Program-made: the position numbers and the translations under genes | From: Promethearchaeota archaeon | GTDB lineage: Archaea > Asgardarchaeota > Lokiarchaeia > Sigyniarchaeales > SOKP01 | DNA: 42,555 nt | Reading direction: 5' to 3' | Assembly (NCBI GenBank): GCA_019058245.1 | Contig: JAHPZJ010000002.1 | Location: forward strand, 1-42,555 | Shown here: piece after piece, positions 17,197-26,203 of the stretch | Layout: each line of letters begins with the position of its first letter | Numbering within the stretch: position 1 is the first letter of the stretch | The notes under the pieces: model-generated | Database searches by the model: none | What the model was told of the DNA's origin: nothing | Seen by the model: only the letters and a program-made list of their open reading frames with translations

Positions 17197-18285
17197 ATGT
17201 CAAAACCAGAGAGAAATATTATTAATTTTGAGGATATTTTAACGCGAGACGAAAAATGCAATGTTCTATTTTTCAATTATGATAATGAAGCTTTTATGAA
17301 CACTGGAATTCAAGAAAGTGGAGGAACCCCACCCTTTGCATCAACAACTACCGGTCCAGCAGGAGAGAGAATTCCTGGAAAAATTGGTGTAAAACAAGAC
17401 TTAATTACTCCATTTGCCTTCTATGGAACAAAGAAACTATTTTTAGCAACAGTAAATCCTGCTTATCCAAATGATTTTATGGGTAAAGTTGCTGATGCTC
17501 TTAAATCCAATGGTTCCGCCTTCATTCAAGCTTATTCAGATTGCATGAGAGGATGGAGACATGGAGCATCTGATGCATTAAGAATCTCAAAATTAGCAAC
17601 GGATTGTGGATATTGGCCTCTTTACACAGTAAGAGTAGAGGATGGAATTCCTGTATTTGCATATTATCGCGGGTTAGATATTGATAAAGATAAGTTTGTT
17701 GAATATCTAAAATCAATGGGTAAATTCCGGCATCTTTTTAAACCCAAGTTTATGGAAAAGGAAATTGACGAAATTATTTATTTAACTGAACGAAGAAATA
17801 TTAAATTGAAGAATCTTATAGAAGTATTTGGAGCAGAAAAACCTATTGAAGTTTACAGAGTAAATCGCAAGAAATTAAGCCCTCAAATTCACTTACAACC
17901 AGGTCATGGTTTATGTCCAGGGTGTGGAGCTGGAATGGTATTAAATCAAATGGCTACTGCAGCAACTGCAGTTGCGGATACAAATATAATTTATGTAAAT
18001 AATACAAGTTGTTCAGAAGTTTCCACTTCAAAAGATAATGTTACTTCATGGAACGTTCCTTGGGTGCATCACTTGTTTGAATCAGGTGCCACTGTTGCGG
18101 AAGCTATTTCAACTGCGAAAAAGATAATGAAAGCAAAAAATTTATATGACCATGAAATTCCTTGGGTCATCCATATAGGTGGAGATGGTTCTACATATGA
18201 TATTGGTTTTCAATTTCTTAAAGCTGCTCTTATAAGAACTAGTAGTTTTGTGGAAATGAATGAATACCTAAAAAACCAAAAATAA
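17197..18285 (+). CDS. porB: Circularly permuted 2-oxoacid:ferredoxin oxidoreductase beta subunit (PorB-like)
   Basis: The 362-residue protein contains every PorB element, but in swapped order. It begins with the normally C-terminal half: YDNEAFMNTGIQ (28-39), STTTGPAG, DCMRGW with Cys116, WPLYTV and GKFRHLF. After a linker it continues with the normally N-terminal half: GLCPGCGAG (Cys240, Cys243), NNTSC (Cys272), VPWVHHLFESGA, and ends with GGDGSTYDIGFQ (Asp330) plus a short tail. The thiamine-diphosphate/Mg motif GDG-x-N is thus split between the two ends, while the four presumed [4Fe-4S] cysteines are all kept. I chose the ATG at 17197, after GGGGTGG at 17181-17187 and directly after porA's stop. 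The frame is open to an ATG at 17179, which would overlap porA. The family is certain; the permutation is read directly from the sequence. Confidence 0.93.
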   Translation: MSKPERNIINFEDILTRDEKCNVLFFNYDNEAFMNTGIQESGGTPPFASTTTGPAGERIPGKIGVKQDLITPFAFYGTKKLFLATVNPAYPNDFMGKVADALKSNGSAFIQAYSDCMRGWRHGASDALRISKLATDCGYWPLYTVRVEDGIPVFAYYRGLDIDKDKFVEYLKSMGKFRHLFKPKFMEKEIDEIIYLTERRNIKLKNLIEVFGAEKPIEVYRVNRKKLSPQIHLQPGHGLCPGCGAGMVLNQMATAATAVADTNIIYVNNTSCSEVSTSKDNVTSWNVPWVHHLFESGATVAEAISTAKKIMKAKNLYDHEIPWVIHIGGDGSTYDIGFQFLKAALIRTSSFVEMNEYLKNQK

Positions 18286-18314
18286 AGCCTTTTTGTATCA
18301 TTAAACTTTTTCTA

Positions 18315-18324
18315 TTTTTTTTTT
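18315..18324 (+). terminator. Poly-T terminator of the por operon
   Basis: Ten T residues start 30 bases after the stop of the beta-subunit gene and precede a 225-base AT-rich gap with no open frame. Confidence 0.55.
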
Positions 18325-18549
18325 CGTTTTTGTAAATAAAACTATAATTGCAAACAGTAATAAATACAAAATTTTTCTTTATTAATTAAATTAAGAAAAT
18401 ACCATTTAATAAATTTAAATTAGAATTAGAGGAGTTATATCAATCTATTCAATTAATGACATCATCATATGATTGAATGATTTAATTAAAGAAAATTAAA
18501 ATAGTAGCTTTATTTTTCAATTTTATTCAAGTTTAGTGAGGAATTATTA

Positions 18550-20781
18550 TTGATTGATAATAATAGAGAAAAAAAATTTGAGATAAATTGGCGTTCCTTA
18601 GTAGAAAATATACCAGAGAGAATTATAACTTTAGATAGAAATGGAATAATTTTATTTATTAATAGAACTTCACCTAATAGAACTGTAGAAGAGGTTATAG
18701 GAAAAAGTGTTTATAGTTTTTTACCAACAGATGAACAAAAGAAGTTGCAGAAGATTCTTTATAATTTATTTGAAACAGGAAAATCATGTAAGTATATTAG
18801 TAAAATCATTAGAAATGACGGTTCAGAAGCTTGGTATGAAATTAAAATAGCTGGTATTAAAGAAAATGGAAAAATAATTGCTGCACTTGTTAATAGTACC
18901 GATATTACAGAACTTAAACTTTTTGAGTTAAAGTTAAATGAATCTGAAGAAAAACATCGTAATTTAATAGATAATTTAACTGATATCGTGGTTGAGATAG
19001 ATTTTGAAGGAAACTTATCATACATCAGTTCTCAGATCACTCAAATATTAGGATATTCTCCTGAAGAACTTATAGGAACAAATGGATTCCAATTTATTCA
19101 TCCAAATGATATAAAAGAAATTAGAAAAAAACATGAAATTGCCATAAAGGCTGAAATACCAATCTACTATGAATATAAGGCAAGACATAAAGATGGTCAT
19201 TATGTACCGATGTCTCTTCATGTGAACTATCTTAAAATAGGAGATAAAGGAAAAATTACGGGGATACTAAGAGATAATTCTGAAAAAATAAAAATCGAGC
19301 AAAGATTAAGAGAAGCTGAACAAAAATATCGGATTATATTCGAAAAATCTTCAAATGCGATTGTATTACTCGATTTGACTGGGAAAATAATTGAATGTAA
19401 TTTGTCCACTGTGGAAATGTTTGGATATTCTAAAGAAGAAATAGTTGGTCAAAATTACTTAAATTTACCCTTTTATTCGGAAATTATGAAGACAACATTA
19501 AAAGAGAGATTTAAAAAGATCAGTAAAGGAATTGATATAAAACCACAAATATTGGAAATAAAAAGAAAAGATGGAAAACTAGCAACGATTAAAAATAAAA
19601 TATCTTATCTAAAAATAGGAGATCAAAACTTTTTTCAAGCGATAATTCAAGATATAACAGAGCAAAAAAAAATAGAAGAAGAATTAAAAGAATCTGAAGA
19701 AAAATTCAGAACAATTGCCGATCAATCTCTAATAGGTATCGATATTCTACAGGATGGTAAAGAGATATACGTGAATGAAGCGTTATCTACTATTGTAGGA
19801 TATCCTATTGAAGAAATCCGCAATTGGAAACCTCGAGATTATCATAAACTTATTCACTCAGAAGATTTAAAAAGTGTTTTTGAGAGTATTGCTAAAGGAC
19901 AAGATGGAAAAACTGGATCAATAATAGGATATCATTGTAGAATAATTACAAAAAAAAAAAAAGTAAAATGGGTTGAGGTTCTCGCGAAACTTATTATGTT
20001 TCGAGGAAAGAGAGCTATTTTATCCTCTACTATAGATATTACCGCAAAGATGGAAGCAGAACAAAAATTAAAGGAAATTAATCAAATGAAATCAGAACTT
20101 CTTCGGAGAACTTCGCATGAATTAAAAACGCCTCTCGTTTCAATTAAAGGATTCTCAGATTTATTATTAAGACTGCATTATAATAAACTTGATACTGATG
20201 TTATTTCACTAATAGATGAAATCAAACAGGGTTGTACTAGACTTGAAAATCTTATAGGGGATATCTTAAAAACCTCAGAATTGGACTTAGGAAAGGTACA
20301 ATTAAAAAAAGAAATGGATGATTTGGCTTTTCTTATAAGGTTTTCAATTAAAGAGTTGCGGGCTCTCGCAGAAATCAGAAACCAGATTATAGAAACAAAT
20401 ATACACGATAATTTAATTACTAAATTTGAAAAAGAAAGAATCCATGAAGTTTTAGGAAATTTAATAACCAATGCAATTAAATACACTCCACCTAAAGGGC
20501 GCATTAAAATACAAACAGAAATTAAAAATGGTTTTTACATAGTTTCAGTAAATGATAATGGAATTGGATTTACTAAAAAAGAATTATCAAAGTTATTTAC
20601 TCAATTTGGAAAAATTGAACGTTTTGGTCAAGGTCTAGATGTTATCTCTGAGGGATCTGGTTTAGGTCTTTTTATTTCGAAAAAAATTATAGAACTTCAC
20701 GGTGGAGAGATCTGGGTTGATTCCGAAGGAAGAAATAAAGGTTCTACCTTTTATTTCTCTCTCCCTATTATAAAAGATTAA
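18550..20781 (+). CDS. Cytoplasmic multi-PAS sensor histidine kinase
   Basis: The 743-residue protein has four PAS domains (about 11-120, 131-243, 252-372, 382-497). Next comes a HisKA dimerisation domain with the phosphorylated His523 in RRTSHELKTP, then a HATPase domain with NLITNAIKYTPP (N box), DNGIGF (G1) and GSGLGLFISKKI (G2). There is no membrane segment or signal peptide, so it senses a cytoplasmic or diffusible signal such as redox state or a ligand. The TTG start at 18550 has a GTGAGG site at 18536-18541. No response regulator lies in the window, so this is an orphan kinase. Such kinases in archaea usually come from bacterial lineages; the base composition here is as AT-rich as its neighbours. 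Confidence 0.92.
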   Translation: MIDNNREKKFEINWRSLVENIPERIITLDRNGIILFINRTSPNRTVEEVIGKSVYSFLPTDEQKKLQKILYNLFETGKSCKYISKIIRNDGSEAWYEIKIAGIKENGKIIAALVNSTDITELKLFELKLNESEEKHRNLIDNLTDIVVEIDFEGNLSYISSQITQILGYSPEELIGTNGFQFIHPNDIKEIRKKHEIAIKAEIPIYYEYKARHKDGHYVPMSLHVNYLKIGDKGKITGILRDNSEKIKIEQRLREAEQKYRIIFEKSSNAIVLLDLTGKIIECNLSTVEMFGYSKEEIVGQNYLNLPFYSEIMKTTLKERFKKISKGIDIKPQILEIKRKDGKLATIKNKISYLKIGDQNFFQAIIQDITEQKKIEEELKESEEKFRTIADQSLIGIDILQDGKEIYVNEALSTIVGYPIEEIRNWKPRDYHKLIHSEDLKSVFESIAKGQDGKTGSIIGYHCRIITKKKKVKWVEVLAKLIMFRGKRAILSSTIDITAKMEAEQKLKEINQMKSELLRRTSHELKTPLVSIKGFSDLLLRLHYNKLDTDVISLIDEIKQGCTRLENLIGDILKTSELDLGKVQLKKEMDDLAFLIRFSIKELRALAEIRNQIIETNIHDNLITKFEKERIHEVLGNLITNAIKYTPPKGRIKIQTEIKNGFYIVSVNDNGIGFTKKELSKLFTQFGKIERFGQGLDVISEGSGLGLFISKKIIELHGGEIWVDSEGRNKGSTFYFSLPIIKD

Positions 20782-20996
20782 TTTTAGTTAACTCTTCTAA
20801 GTAAGGTAATGTGTTTTTACAAATTTTTTCATCTGTTTGAATTTTCTTCTCTCGTGAGAAGGTAAGTTTCAGATAACGATTCTTTTAGTCTTTCTACTTT
20901 TTAATTTAATTTTGAAGAAATAATCATTAGGAGTATAGTTCTTTGCTTGAATAAGTAATTTAAACCTTTAAGGATTACATTAGTATTGGTGATAAA

Positions 20997-21413
20997 ATGA
21001 TAAAATTTGAAGAGTATAAATTAAAAACACCAGAAAGAGAAGCCATATTAGACATTACCAATGATGTTAGTAAAATAGTCAGAAATCATGAAATTCAAGA
21101 AGGTGTATGTAGAGTGTTTGTCCCACATACGACCGCAGGAATAACTATTAATGAAAATGCTGATCCGTCTGTTCTACTTGATATATCTAATTATTTGAGA
21201 AAACTTATCCCTAAAGGTGGTGGATTAAATTATTCGTTTAAACATCTTGAAGGAAATTCTGATGCGCATATTAAATGTTCATTAACGGGTCATTCAGTTG
21301 ATATCTTAATTCATAAGAAAAAATTGATGTTAGGGACCTGGCAAGGATTGATGTTCGCTGAATATGATGGACCAAGAAATAGGAGAGTTTTTGTACAGAT
21401 TCAAGGTGAATAA
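20997..21413 (+). CDS. yjbQ: YjbQ/UPF0047 family protein
   Basis: The 138-residue protein has the whole UPF0047 signature: FVPHTTAGITINENADP near residue 42, HLEGNSDAHIK at about 83-93, and LGTWQGLMFAEYDGPRNR at the C-terminus. The three conserved His and the Glu form a metal-binding pocket in family structures. A secondary thiamin-phosphate synthase activity has been reported for the bacterial YjbQ, but the natural role is unsettled. A GGTGATA sequence precedes the ATG. It stands alone between the kinase and the racemase. Length matches the family. Confidence 0.93.
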   Translation: MIKFEEYKLKTPEREAILDITNDVSKIVRNHEIQEGVCRVFVPHTTAGITINENADPSVLLDISNYLRKLIPKGGGLNYSFKHLEGNSDAHIKCSLTGHSVDILIHKKKLMLGTWQGLMFAEYDGPRNRRVFVQIQGE

Positions 21414-21499
21414 TTTTTTATTGCGAAATAATCCCTTTTTTTTATCAAACTTGAATCCTGTAATTATCTAGTATATACTCCTTTTTTATCTATTTAAGG

Positions 21500-22189
21500 T
21501 CATTCTAAAGCATTTTTTATTGCAGCTCTTGCTAATAATCTAGTAGAATCTAAAGTAGGTAAAGGGCAATCATTAGGATCTATAAGTAAGGGTATCTCTG
21601 TACATCCTAAGACAACAGCATCAATTTTATTTTTAACCATCTTTTGTATTATTTTATTTAATTCTTTTCTCGATTCCTCTGATATAATACCATTTACCAA
21701 TTCTTCAAAAATAATTTTATCAAGTTTATCTTGATCTGACGTTTCTGGGATCTCGTAAGTTATCCCAAATTTTTTAAGTGCATCAGGATATACTGTAGAA
21801 TTCATAAGATATTTTGTTCCTAAGATTCCCAGATTTTTAAATCTTTTTTGTCTTGCTTCTTCTCCTACAACTTTAGCAATATGCAACCAAGGAATAGGTG
21901 ATTTAGAAATCATTAAATCAAAGGCTTGATGAATAGTATTATCAGGGCAAATAACAAAATCAGCTCCCGCTTTTGCAACAATTTCAGTTGATTTTAGCAT
22001 TAATTCAGCTACTCCTTCCCAATTTCCATTCCACATATGTTGCATATAATCAGAAAAAGGTGGTGTGTGCATTGTTATTTCAGGATGCCAATATTTAAAC
22101 AATTTTTCCTGAGCTTCTAAACATATAGTTTTATAACAAAGAGCGGCTCCTTCGGCACTGCAAGCAACAATTCCAATATGTTTTGCCAT
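21500..22189 (-). CDS. Aspartate/glutamate racemase family protein
   Basis: The 229-residue leftward protein has both catalytic cysteines of the Asp/Glu racemase superfamily: Cys81 in CPDNTIH and Cys196 in VVLGCTEIPLLI. The two Rossmann-like halves are related by pseudo-symmetry, and both thiols act as acid and base in the cofactor-free racemisation. CPDNTIHQ is typical of aspartate-racemase-like members, but substrate assignment in this family is unreliable. AAGGAG at 22198-22203 (reverse strand) supports the ATG at 22189. It could provide or degrade D-amino acids in a peptide-fermenting cell. Confidence 0.9.
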   Translation of the reverse strand: MAKHIGIVACSAEGAALCYKTICLEAQEKLFKYWHPEITMHTPPFSDYMQHMWNGNWEGVAELMLKSTEIVAKAGADFVICPDNTIHQAFDLMISKSPIPWLHIAKVVGEEARQKRFKNLGILGTKYLMNSTVYPDALKKFGITYEIPETSDQDKLDKIIFEELVNGIISEESRKELNKIIQKMVKNKIDAVVLGCTEIPLLIDPNDCPLPTLDSTRLLARAAIKNALE

Positions 22190-22519
22190 TATAAGTCTCC
22201 TTTTATTTTAAGTACTAGGTTTTTACCAATTTAAATTTTTATAATTATTTTAAATAAACATAAAAAGTCTTTTTCAAAAAGAGTGATTATTATTAGTTTA
22301 CAGTATATAATAATTAATTGAAATTCTACATTAAATAGCTCCAGATTTTACTTTTTTCATGGTGTTTATTCTAAAATTCTAAAATGAAATGGTTAGATGC
22401 ATAATATACAATTTTGTTAATTCAAAACATTTATATGAGATTATATTAAATAATTCTTAGATAATCCATTTTCATGTAAAAAAGTTGATAGATTAAATCA
22501 AATATTTAGAGGGAAAGAA
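22190..22519. other. Intergenic region between divergent genes
   Basis: The region holds the Shine-Dalgarno of the racemase gene (reverse strand), several AT-rich TATA-like sequences and the GAGGGA site just before the ATG at 22520. I see no gene, RNA or long repeat in it. Confidence 0.6.
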
Positions 22520-23047
22520 ATGTCCAAAATTTTAGATGATATTTTTAATGTAGAGGAAATCAGAAAAAAGAAGCAAGGATATAATTGGTTAAGCACTCTC
22601 AAACTTCATTGTATAATTTCTGGATTTTTAGCTATTATTTCAATAATTCTTTTTGTTGGATTCTCACTTATAGAATTTCAATTTTTTGATTATTATTTTA
22701 TAGATCCTAGATTTTTTCTGCTTATTTCAGCTATATTATTTATCATATCAGCTGAATTATACATCTCTGCAATAAGTTTTGACATGGTTAATATTTCAGT
22801 AGATATTAAACAAGCTCTTAAAAAAGCATGTGAAGAGAAAAAGCTCGATTGGGAGGATTTTATTATGAACTATTTAGCAATCTGCAAGAATAAAAAAAGA
22901 CAAGCTAAAATTGTCAATATTGTTGCACTCATTCTGTTGTTTATAGCCTTTGTTTGTATAGAATCATATATATATGGTATTTTCATATTATTTGCAGTGA
23001 TTGGCTATTTAATATGGCAATTTTTAAAAAAGAAGGAGGAAACTTAA
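22520..23047 (+). CDS. Small membrane protein with four helices, unknown function
   Basis: The 175-residue protein has two pairs of hydrophobic helices (about 28-52 with 66-85, and 130-150 with 152-167). A charged cytoplasmic loop (KKACEEKKLDWEDFIMNYLAICKNKKRQ) separates them, and the tail is Lys-rich. I do not recognise the family. AGAGGG precedes the ATG. Its stop codon is directly followed by the ATG of the next small membrane protein gene, whose Shine-Dalgarno AAGGAGGA lies within its last codons, so the two are translationally linked. Confidence 0.75.
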   Translation: MSKILDDIFNVEEIRKKKQGYNWLSTLKLHCIISGFLAIISIILFVGFSLIEFQFFDYYFIDPRFFLLISAILFIISAELYISAISFDMVNISVDIKQALKKACEEKKLDWEDFIMNYLAICKNKKRQAKIVNIVALILLFIAFVCIESYIYGIFILFAVIGYLIWQFLKKKEET

Positions 23048-23344
23048 ATGTCAAGAGAAAATGCATCTCTGAAAAAATATTTCATATCCCTTCTCATCTC
23101 TAGCATCGGAAGTGTGATAATTTTAACCATCTTTGATTTTGGAGGATGGATAATTGGTGAAGGATCGGGGCTTATCAATTACTATTATATTATGTTACTA
23201 GGACCATTTAATTCTTTGAATATTGGGGTATTTATTATCATTGTGATATTCATTTATAGTACACTCTTATCTCTTATGAGTCTTGGTAATCTATCTTCCT
23301 TGAATCCTCTTAAACACTACAAATTCGGCAGGAATTCACAATAA
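23048..23344 (+). CDS. Small membrane protein, probably the 5' part of a frameshifted gene
   Basis: The 98-residue product has hydrophobic helices at about 10-35 and 55-76, and ends in a polar tail (KHYKFGRNSQ). The start is adjacent to the stop of the previous gene and has an excellent Shine-Dalgarno (AAGGAGGA). Directly downstream, in another frame, coding continues with two more convincing membrane helices to a stop at 23503-23505. The most likely intact protein is therefore about 152 residues. I do not recognise the family. Confidence 0.65.
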   Translation: MSRENASLKKYFISLLISSIGSVIILTIFDFGGWIIGEGSGLINYYYIMLLGPFNSLNIGVFIIIVIFIYSTLLSLMSLGNLSSLNPLKHYKFGRNSQ

Positions 23345-23505
23345 TATCGGTAATAATTATTGTTGGTATTTTGATTTTTTTAATCATTATGGGACTTGGA
23401 GGGAATTCCTGGTGGATTGGAGTATCTTTTTATGAAGGATTATCAGCCTCAGTTATTAATTTGGTTCTTTATACAATTATAATTAGAAAAATAATGAAAA
23501 AATAA
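23314..23505 (+). pseudogene. Displaced 3' part of the preceding small membrane protein gene
   Basis: The frame one base behind that of the 23048 gene is open from a stop at 23311-23313 to TAA at 23503-23505. It encodes a helix (TIISVIIIVGILIFLIIMG), then GGNSWWIGVSFYEGLSAS and a second helix ending in RKIMKK, a natural membrane-protein ending. It has no convincing start codon or ribosome site of its own. Adding one base near 23331-23341 joins it to the upstream frame. It is either a recent frameshift or a sequencing/assembly indel. Confidence 0.55.
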
Positions 23506-23612
23506 TCAAATTCTATTTTAAAATTTTGTGAAAAATTCTATTATTATTTAAAATAGAACAAAAATTGGACTAATTCTTTTTTATATTCTATGATTATTTT
23601 TAAAAATATGTT

Positions 23613-24728
23613 ATGGTTGTTCAAGATTTATTATATTTAAGAAGTTTCTTTAAAAAAATTCACCCATACATTTCTGATGTATTATTCAATATAATATTTA
23701 AAAAACCTAAAAGTTATTCTTTAATGGTAAGATTGGCAAAATCTTACTTAAAAGCTCGAAAAAAAAGAGCTGAATTGCTTAATAAAGGAATTAAAGTACC
23801 CCCTATTCTGATTTTGGGTGTTACATCGAAATGTAATTTATCATGTTATGGGTGTTATGCGGCAGCTACAGGAACATTATCAAATAAAAAGTCAAGTAAT
23901 AATCTCTCAGTTGATAAATGGAAAATGATAATTAAAGAGGCAACATCTTTAGGTGTATTTGGATTTATTATTGCTGGTGGAGAACCCTTTATGGTTCCTG
24001 ATATCCTGTCAATATGTTCCACTTTTAAAGACAGAATTTTTGTAATTTATACGAATGGAACCAATATAAAAAAAAAGGAATTTGAAGAATTAAAAAGATT
24101 ACATAATGTAGTAATTATGGTAAGTATTGAAGGAGATAAAGCTTTAACAGAAAATCGAAGGGGTAAAGGTGTCTATGAAAAAGTAATTAACACATTATTG
24201 TACCTTAAAAAATATAAAATAATGAGTGGCATTTCAATTACAATAACCAGATTAAATTTCAGATATTGGATGGAAGAAAAGATTATTAATAATTTGATGT
24301 CTAAAGGAATTCGATTTATTACATTCTTGGAATATGTGCCTACGTGTAATGATACGGAATTAATGTTAACACCAGAAGAAAGAATAAGTTTCAGAGAGAA
24401 AGTTTTAGAATATAGAAGAACTAAAAGGTTGATTATTCTACACTCCCCTGGGGATGAAGAAATTAAGGGAGGGTGTGTTTCGGCAGGTAGAAGTTTTGCG
24501 TATATTACTCCTAAAGGAGATCTCACTCCATGTCCAGTATCTAACATAGCAACTCATAATTTAACATCATCTACCTTAAAACAAGGATTGATAAGCCCAT
24601 TATTTAAATATATAAGAGATAGTGATCATTTGTTAGAAACAGAAGATTCACCATGCGCTTTATTTTCTCATCCAAAAGAAGTAAATGAAATAGTTAAAAA
24701 AACCAAGGCATACTATACATGTGTGTGA
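23613..24728 (+). CDS. Radical SAM protein with a SPASM-like C-terminal region
   Basis: The 371-residue protein has the radical SAM motif CNLSCYGC (Cys74, Cys78, Cys81), the GGE motif in IIAGGEPFM, and a downstream beta-alpha pattern typical of the family. The C-terminal third has spaced cysteines (GGCVSAG, LTPCPVSN, SPCALF and a C-terminal YYTCV) and the YITPKGDLTPCP hallmark of SPASM/twitch auxiliary-cluster domains. The N-terminal ~60 residues form a basic helical extension. Such enzymes modify peptides or assemble cofactors; no precursor peptide gene was noticed next to it. Substrate unknown. It stands alone and is followed by a T-run. Confidence 0.9.
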   Translation: MVVQDLLYLRSFFKKIHPYISDVLFNIIFKKPKSYSLMVRLAKSYLKARKKRAELLNKGIKVPPILILGVTSKCNLSCYGCYAAATGTLSNKKSSNNLSVDKWKMIIKEATSLGVFGFIIAGGEPFMVPDILSICSTFKDRIFVIYTNGTNIKKKEFEELKRLHNVVIMVSIEGDKALTENRRGKGVYEKVINTLLYLKKYKIMSGISITITRLNFRYWMEEKIINNLMSKGIRFITFLEYVPTCNDTELMLTPEERISFREKVLEYRRTKRLIILHSPGDEEIKGGCVSAGRSFAYITPKGDLTPCPVSNIATHNLTSSTLKQGLISPLFKYIRDSDHLLETEDSPCALFSHPKEVNEIVKKTKAYYTCV

Positions 24729-24735
24729 ATTTTCC

Positions 24736-24744
24736 TTTTTTTTT
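24736..24744 (+). terminator. T-run after the radical SAM gene
   Basis: Nine T residues lie eight bases after the stop codon, consistent with an intrinsic archaeal terminator. Confidence 0.45.
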
Positions 24745-24845
24745 AATTTATTCAGTATATTTTATTTATTAAAATCAGTGTCTATTCTTCTGATTTATTG
24801 TACTTGTTGGTTTATAAATTGGATCTGAGAATCCTTGATTTATGA

Positions 24846-24854
24846 TTTATATAG
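24846..24854 (+). promoter_or_regulatory. TATA-like box of the pirin gene
   Basis: TTTATATAG ends only ten bases before the in-frame ATG at 24865. A TATA box there would place the transcription start after that ATG, so it favours the inner start at 24922. Confidence 0.4.
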
Positions 24855-24921
24855 ATAAATCGAAATGAATTTAACTTTTATAAGCCAAAGAAATAATTGC
24901 TTGACTGAAGTGTTAAATATT

Positions 24922-25812
24922 ATGAATAATATTAGAAAAGTCAAGGTTGCATTAAAGAGTAGACCAACCCGAGAAGGTGCAGGTGTTAGACTGAAACGTG
25001 CTTTTGGTTATGCTGACGAGTCGCTTGATCCATTTTTACTCCTTGATGACTTTCATTCAGATGATCCTAAAGATTATCTACCAGGATTTCCTTGGCATCC
25101 TCATCGAGGTATAGAAACTATTACATATATTTTACATGGGAATCTCGAGCATGGTGATAGTTTAGGTAATGGGGGGATTATTGAAGAGGGTGATATCCAG
25201 TGGATGACGGCAGGATCTGGTATAATACATCAGGAAATGCCTAAAGAGGGTAAAGATGATACTTTACTTTGGGGATTTCAACTTTGGGCAAATCTTCCTG
25301 CATCTCATAAAATGATGGATCCAAGATATCGAGATATAATAAAGTCTCAAATTCCAGAAATTTCTTTGAATGATAATAAAATTAGAATTAAGATCATATC
25401 TGGCGAATTTAATGGTGTTAAAGGCCCAGTACAAGACATTATTACTGATCCTGAATACTTAGATGTTACAATAAGCCCAAATTCGGAATTCATCCATCAT
25501 ATTAAAGATGAATATAATGTTTTTGCCTACACAATAGAAGGTGAAGGATATTTCGATGACAAGAAAGAAGATCTAGTGAAAAATGAAACACTAATTATCT
25601 ATCGAGATGGAGATGCTGTAATGATTAGTACAGATAAAGAAATCGTGCGATTTCTATTAGTTTCTGGAAAACCAATACGAGAACCTGTAGTATGGGGCGG
25701 TCCAATTGTAATGAACACTAAAGAAGAGCTGGAAACTGCTTTCCGAGAGTTTAGAGAAGGAAATTTTCTTAAAAGTCCGAATAATATTAACTTTAATTTT
25801 TGGAAGCAATAA
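24922..25812 (+). CDS. Pirin family protein
   Basis: The protein has the two-cupin pirin layout. The N-terminal cupin carries the metal ligands in WHPHRGIETITYILHG, the HGDSLGNGG turn, then MTAGSGIIHQEMP; a second, weaker cupin spans about 170-285. Pirins bind a metal ion; some oxidise quercetin, others are regulators. The frame is open to an ATG at 24865, which would add 19 residues not usual for pirins. I prefer the ATG at 24922 (MNNIRKVKVALKSR) because pirins normally start like this and because of the TATA position. It stands alone, with no obvious partner. Function in this organism is unknown. Confidence 0.9.
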   Translation: MNNIRKVKVALKSRPTREGAGVRLKRAFGYADESLDPFLLLDDFHSDDPKDYLPGFPWHPHRGIETITYILHGNLEHGDSLGNGGIIEEGDIQWMTAGSGIIHQEMPKEGKDDTLLWGFQLWANLPASHKMMDPRYRDIIKSQIPEISLNDNKIRIKIISGEFNGVKGPVQDIITDPEYLDVTISPNSEFIHHIKDEYNVFAYTIEGEGYFDDKKEDLVKNETLIIYRDGDAVMISTDKEIVRFLLVSGKPIREPVVWGGPIVMNTKEELETAFREFREGNFLKSPNNINFNFWKQ

Positions 25813-25900
25813 TATAATTTTTTAATTCAATTACCTTTTTTGTGCAATTTTAAATAATTTAACTTTTATCAATGATATAAATTTACTAAAGTGATTAAAA

Positions 25901-26173
25901 ATGGGAGAAGAGGAAATTACTTCAGACCTTAGAGAGAAAATCCATAAAAACGTTGATAAGGTATTTGATAAATGGCTTGAAAGGGCTTCAAAAGGGGAGT
26001 CTATAGAGGGTGTAATTAAAAGTCTTATGGTTGAAAAAGTAATGAATGTCATTGGAGCTATAATGAGAAGAACTGTTGTAAAAAAAGTGGCAAAAAGAGC
26101 TGTAAGGAAAGCAGTTGATAAATACTGGGAAAAAAATCGGGAAACGATTCAAGAAAAAATCAAAAATTTATAA
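25901..26173 (+). CDS. Small basic helical protein, unknown
   Basis: The 90-residue protein is predicted to be mostly helical and very rich in Lys, Arg and Glu, with a moderately hydrophobic central helix (IEGVIKSLMVEKVMNVIGAIM) followed by a strongly basic segment. No known motif is visible. The start codon follows a GTGATTAAAA leader. It lies 30 bases before the amidohydrolase gene on the same strand and may be co-transcribed with it. Confidence 0.6.
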   Translation: MGEEEITSDLREKIHKNVDKVFDKWLERASKGESIEGVIKSLMVEKVMNVIGAIMRRTVVKKVAKRAVRKAVDKYWEKNRETIQEKIKNL

Positions 26174-26203
26174 GTTTTTTATTCTTTTTTTAAGAGATTT
26201 GGT

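Noticed and set aside
24865..24921. 19-residue N-terminal extension of pirin
   Set aside because: Not typical of pirins, and the TATA-like box ends only ten bases before that ATG, so the transcript probably begins downstream of it.
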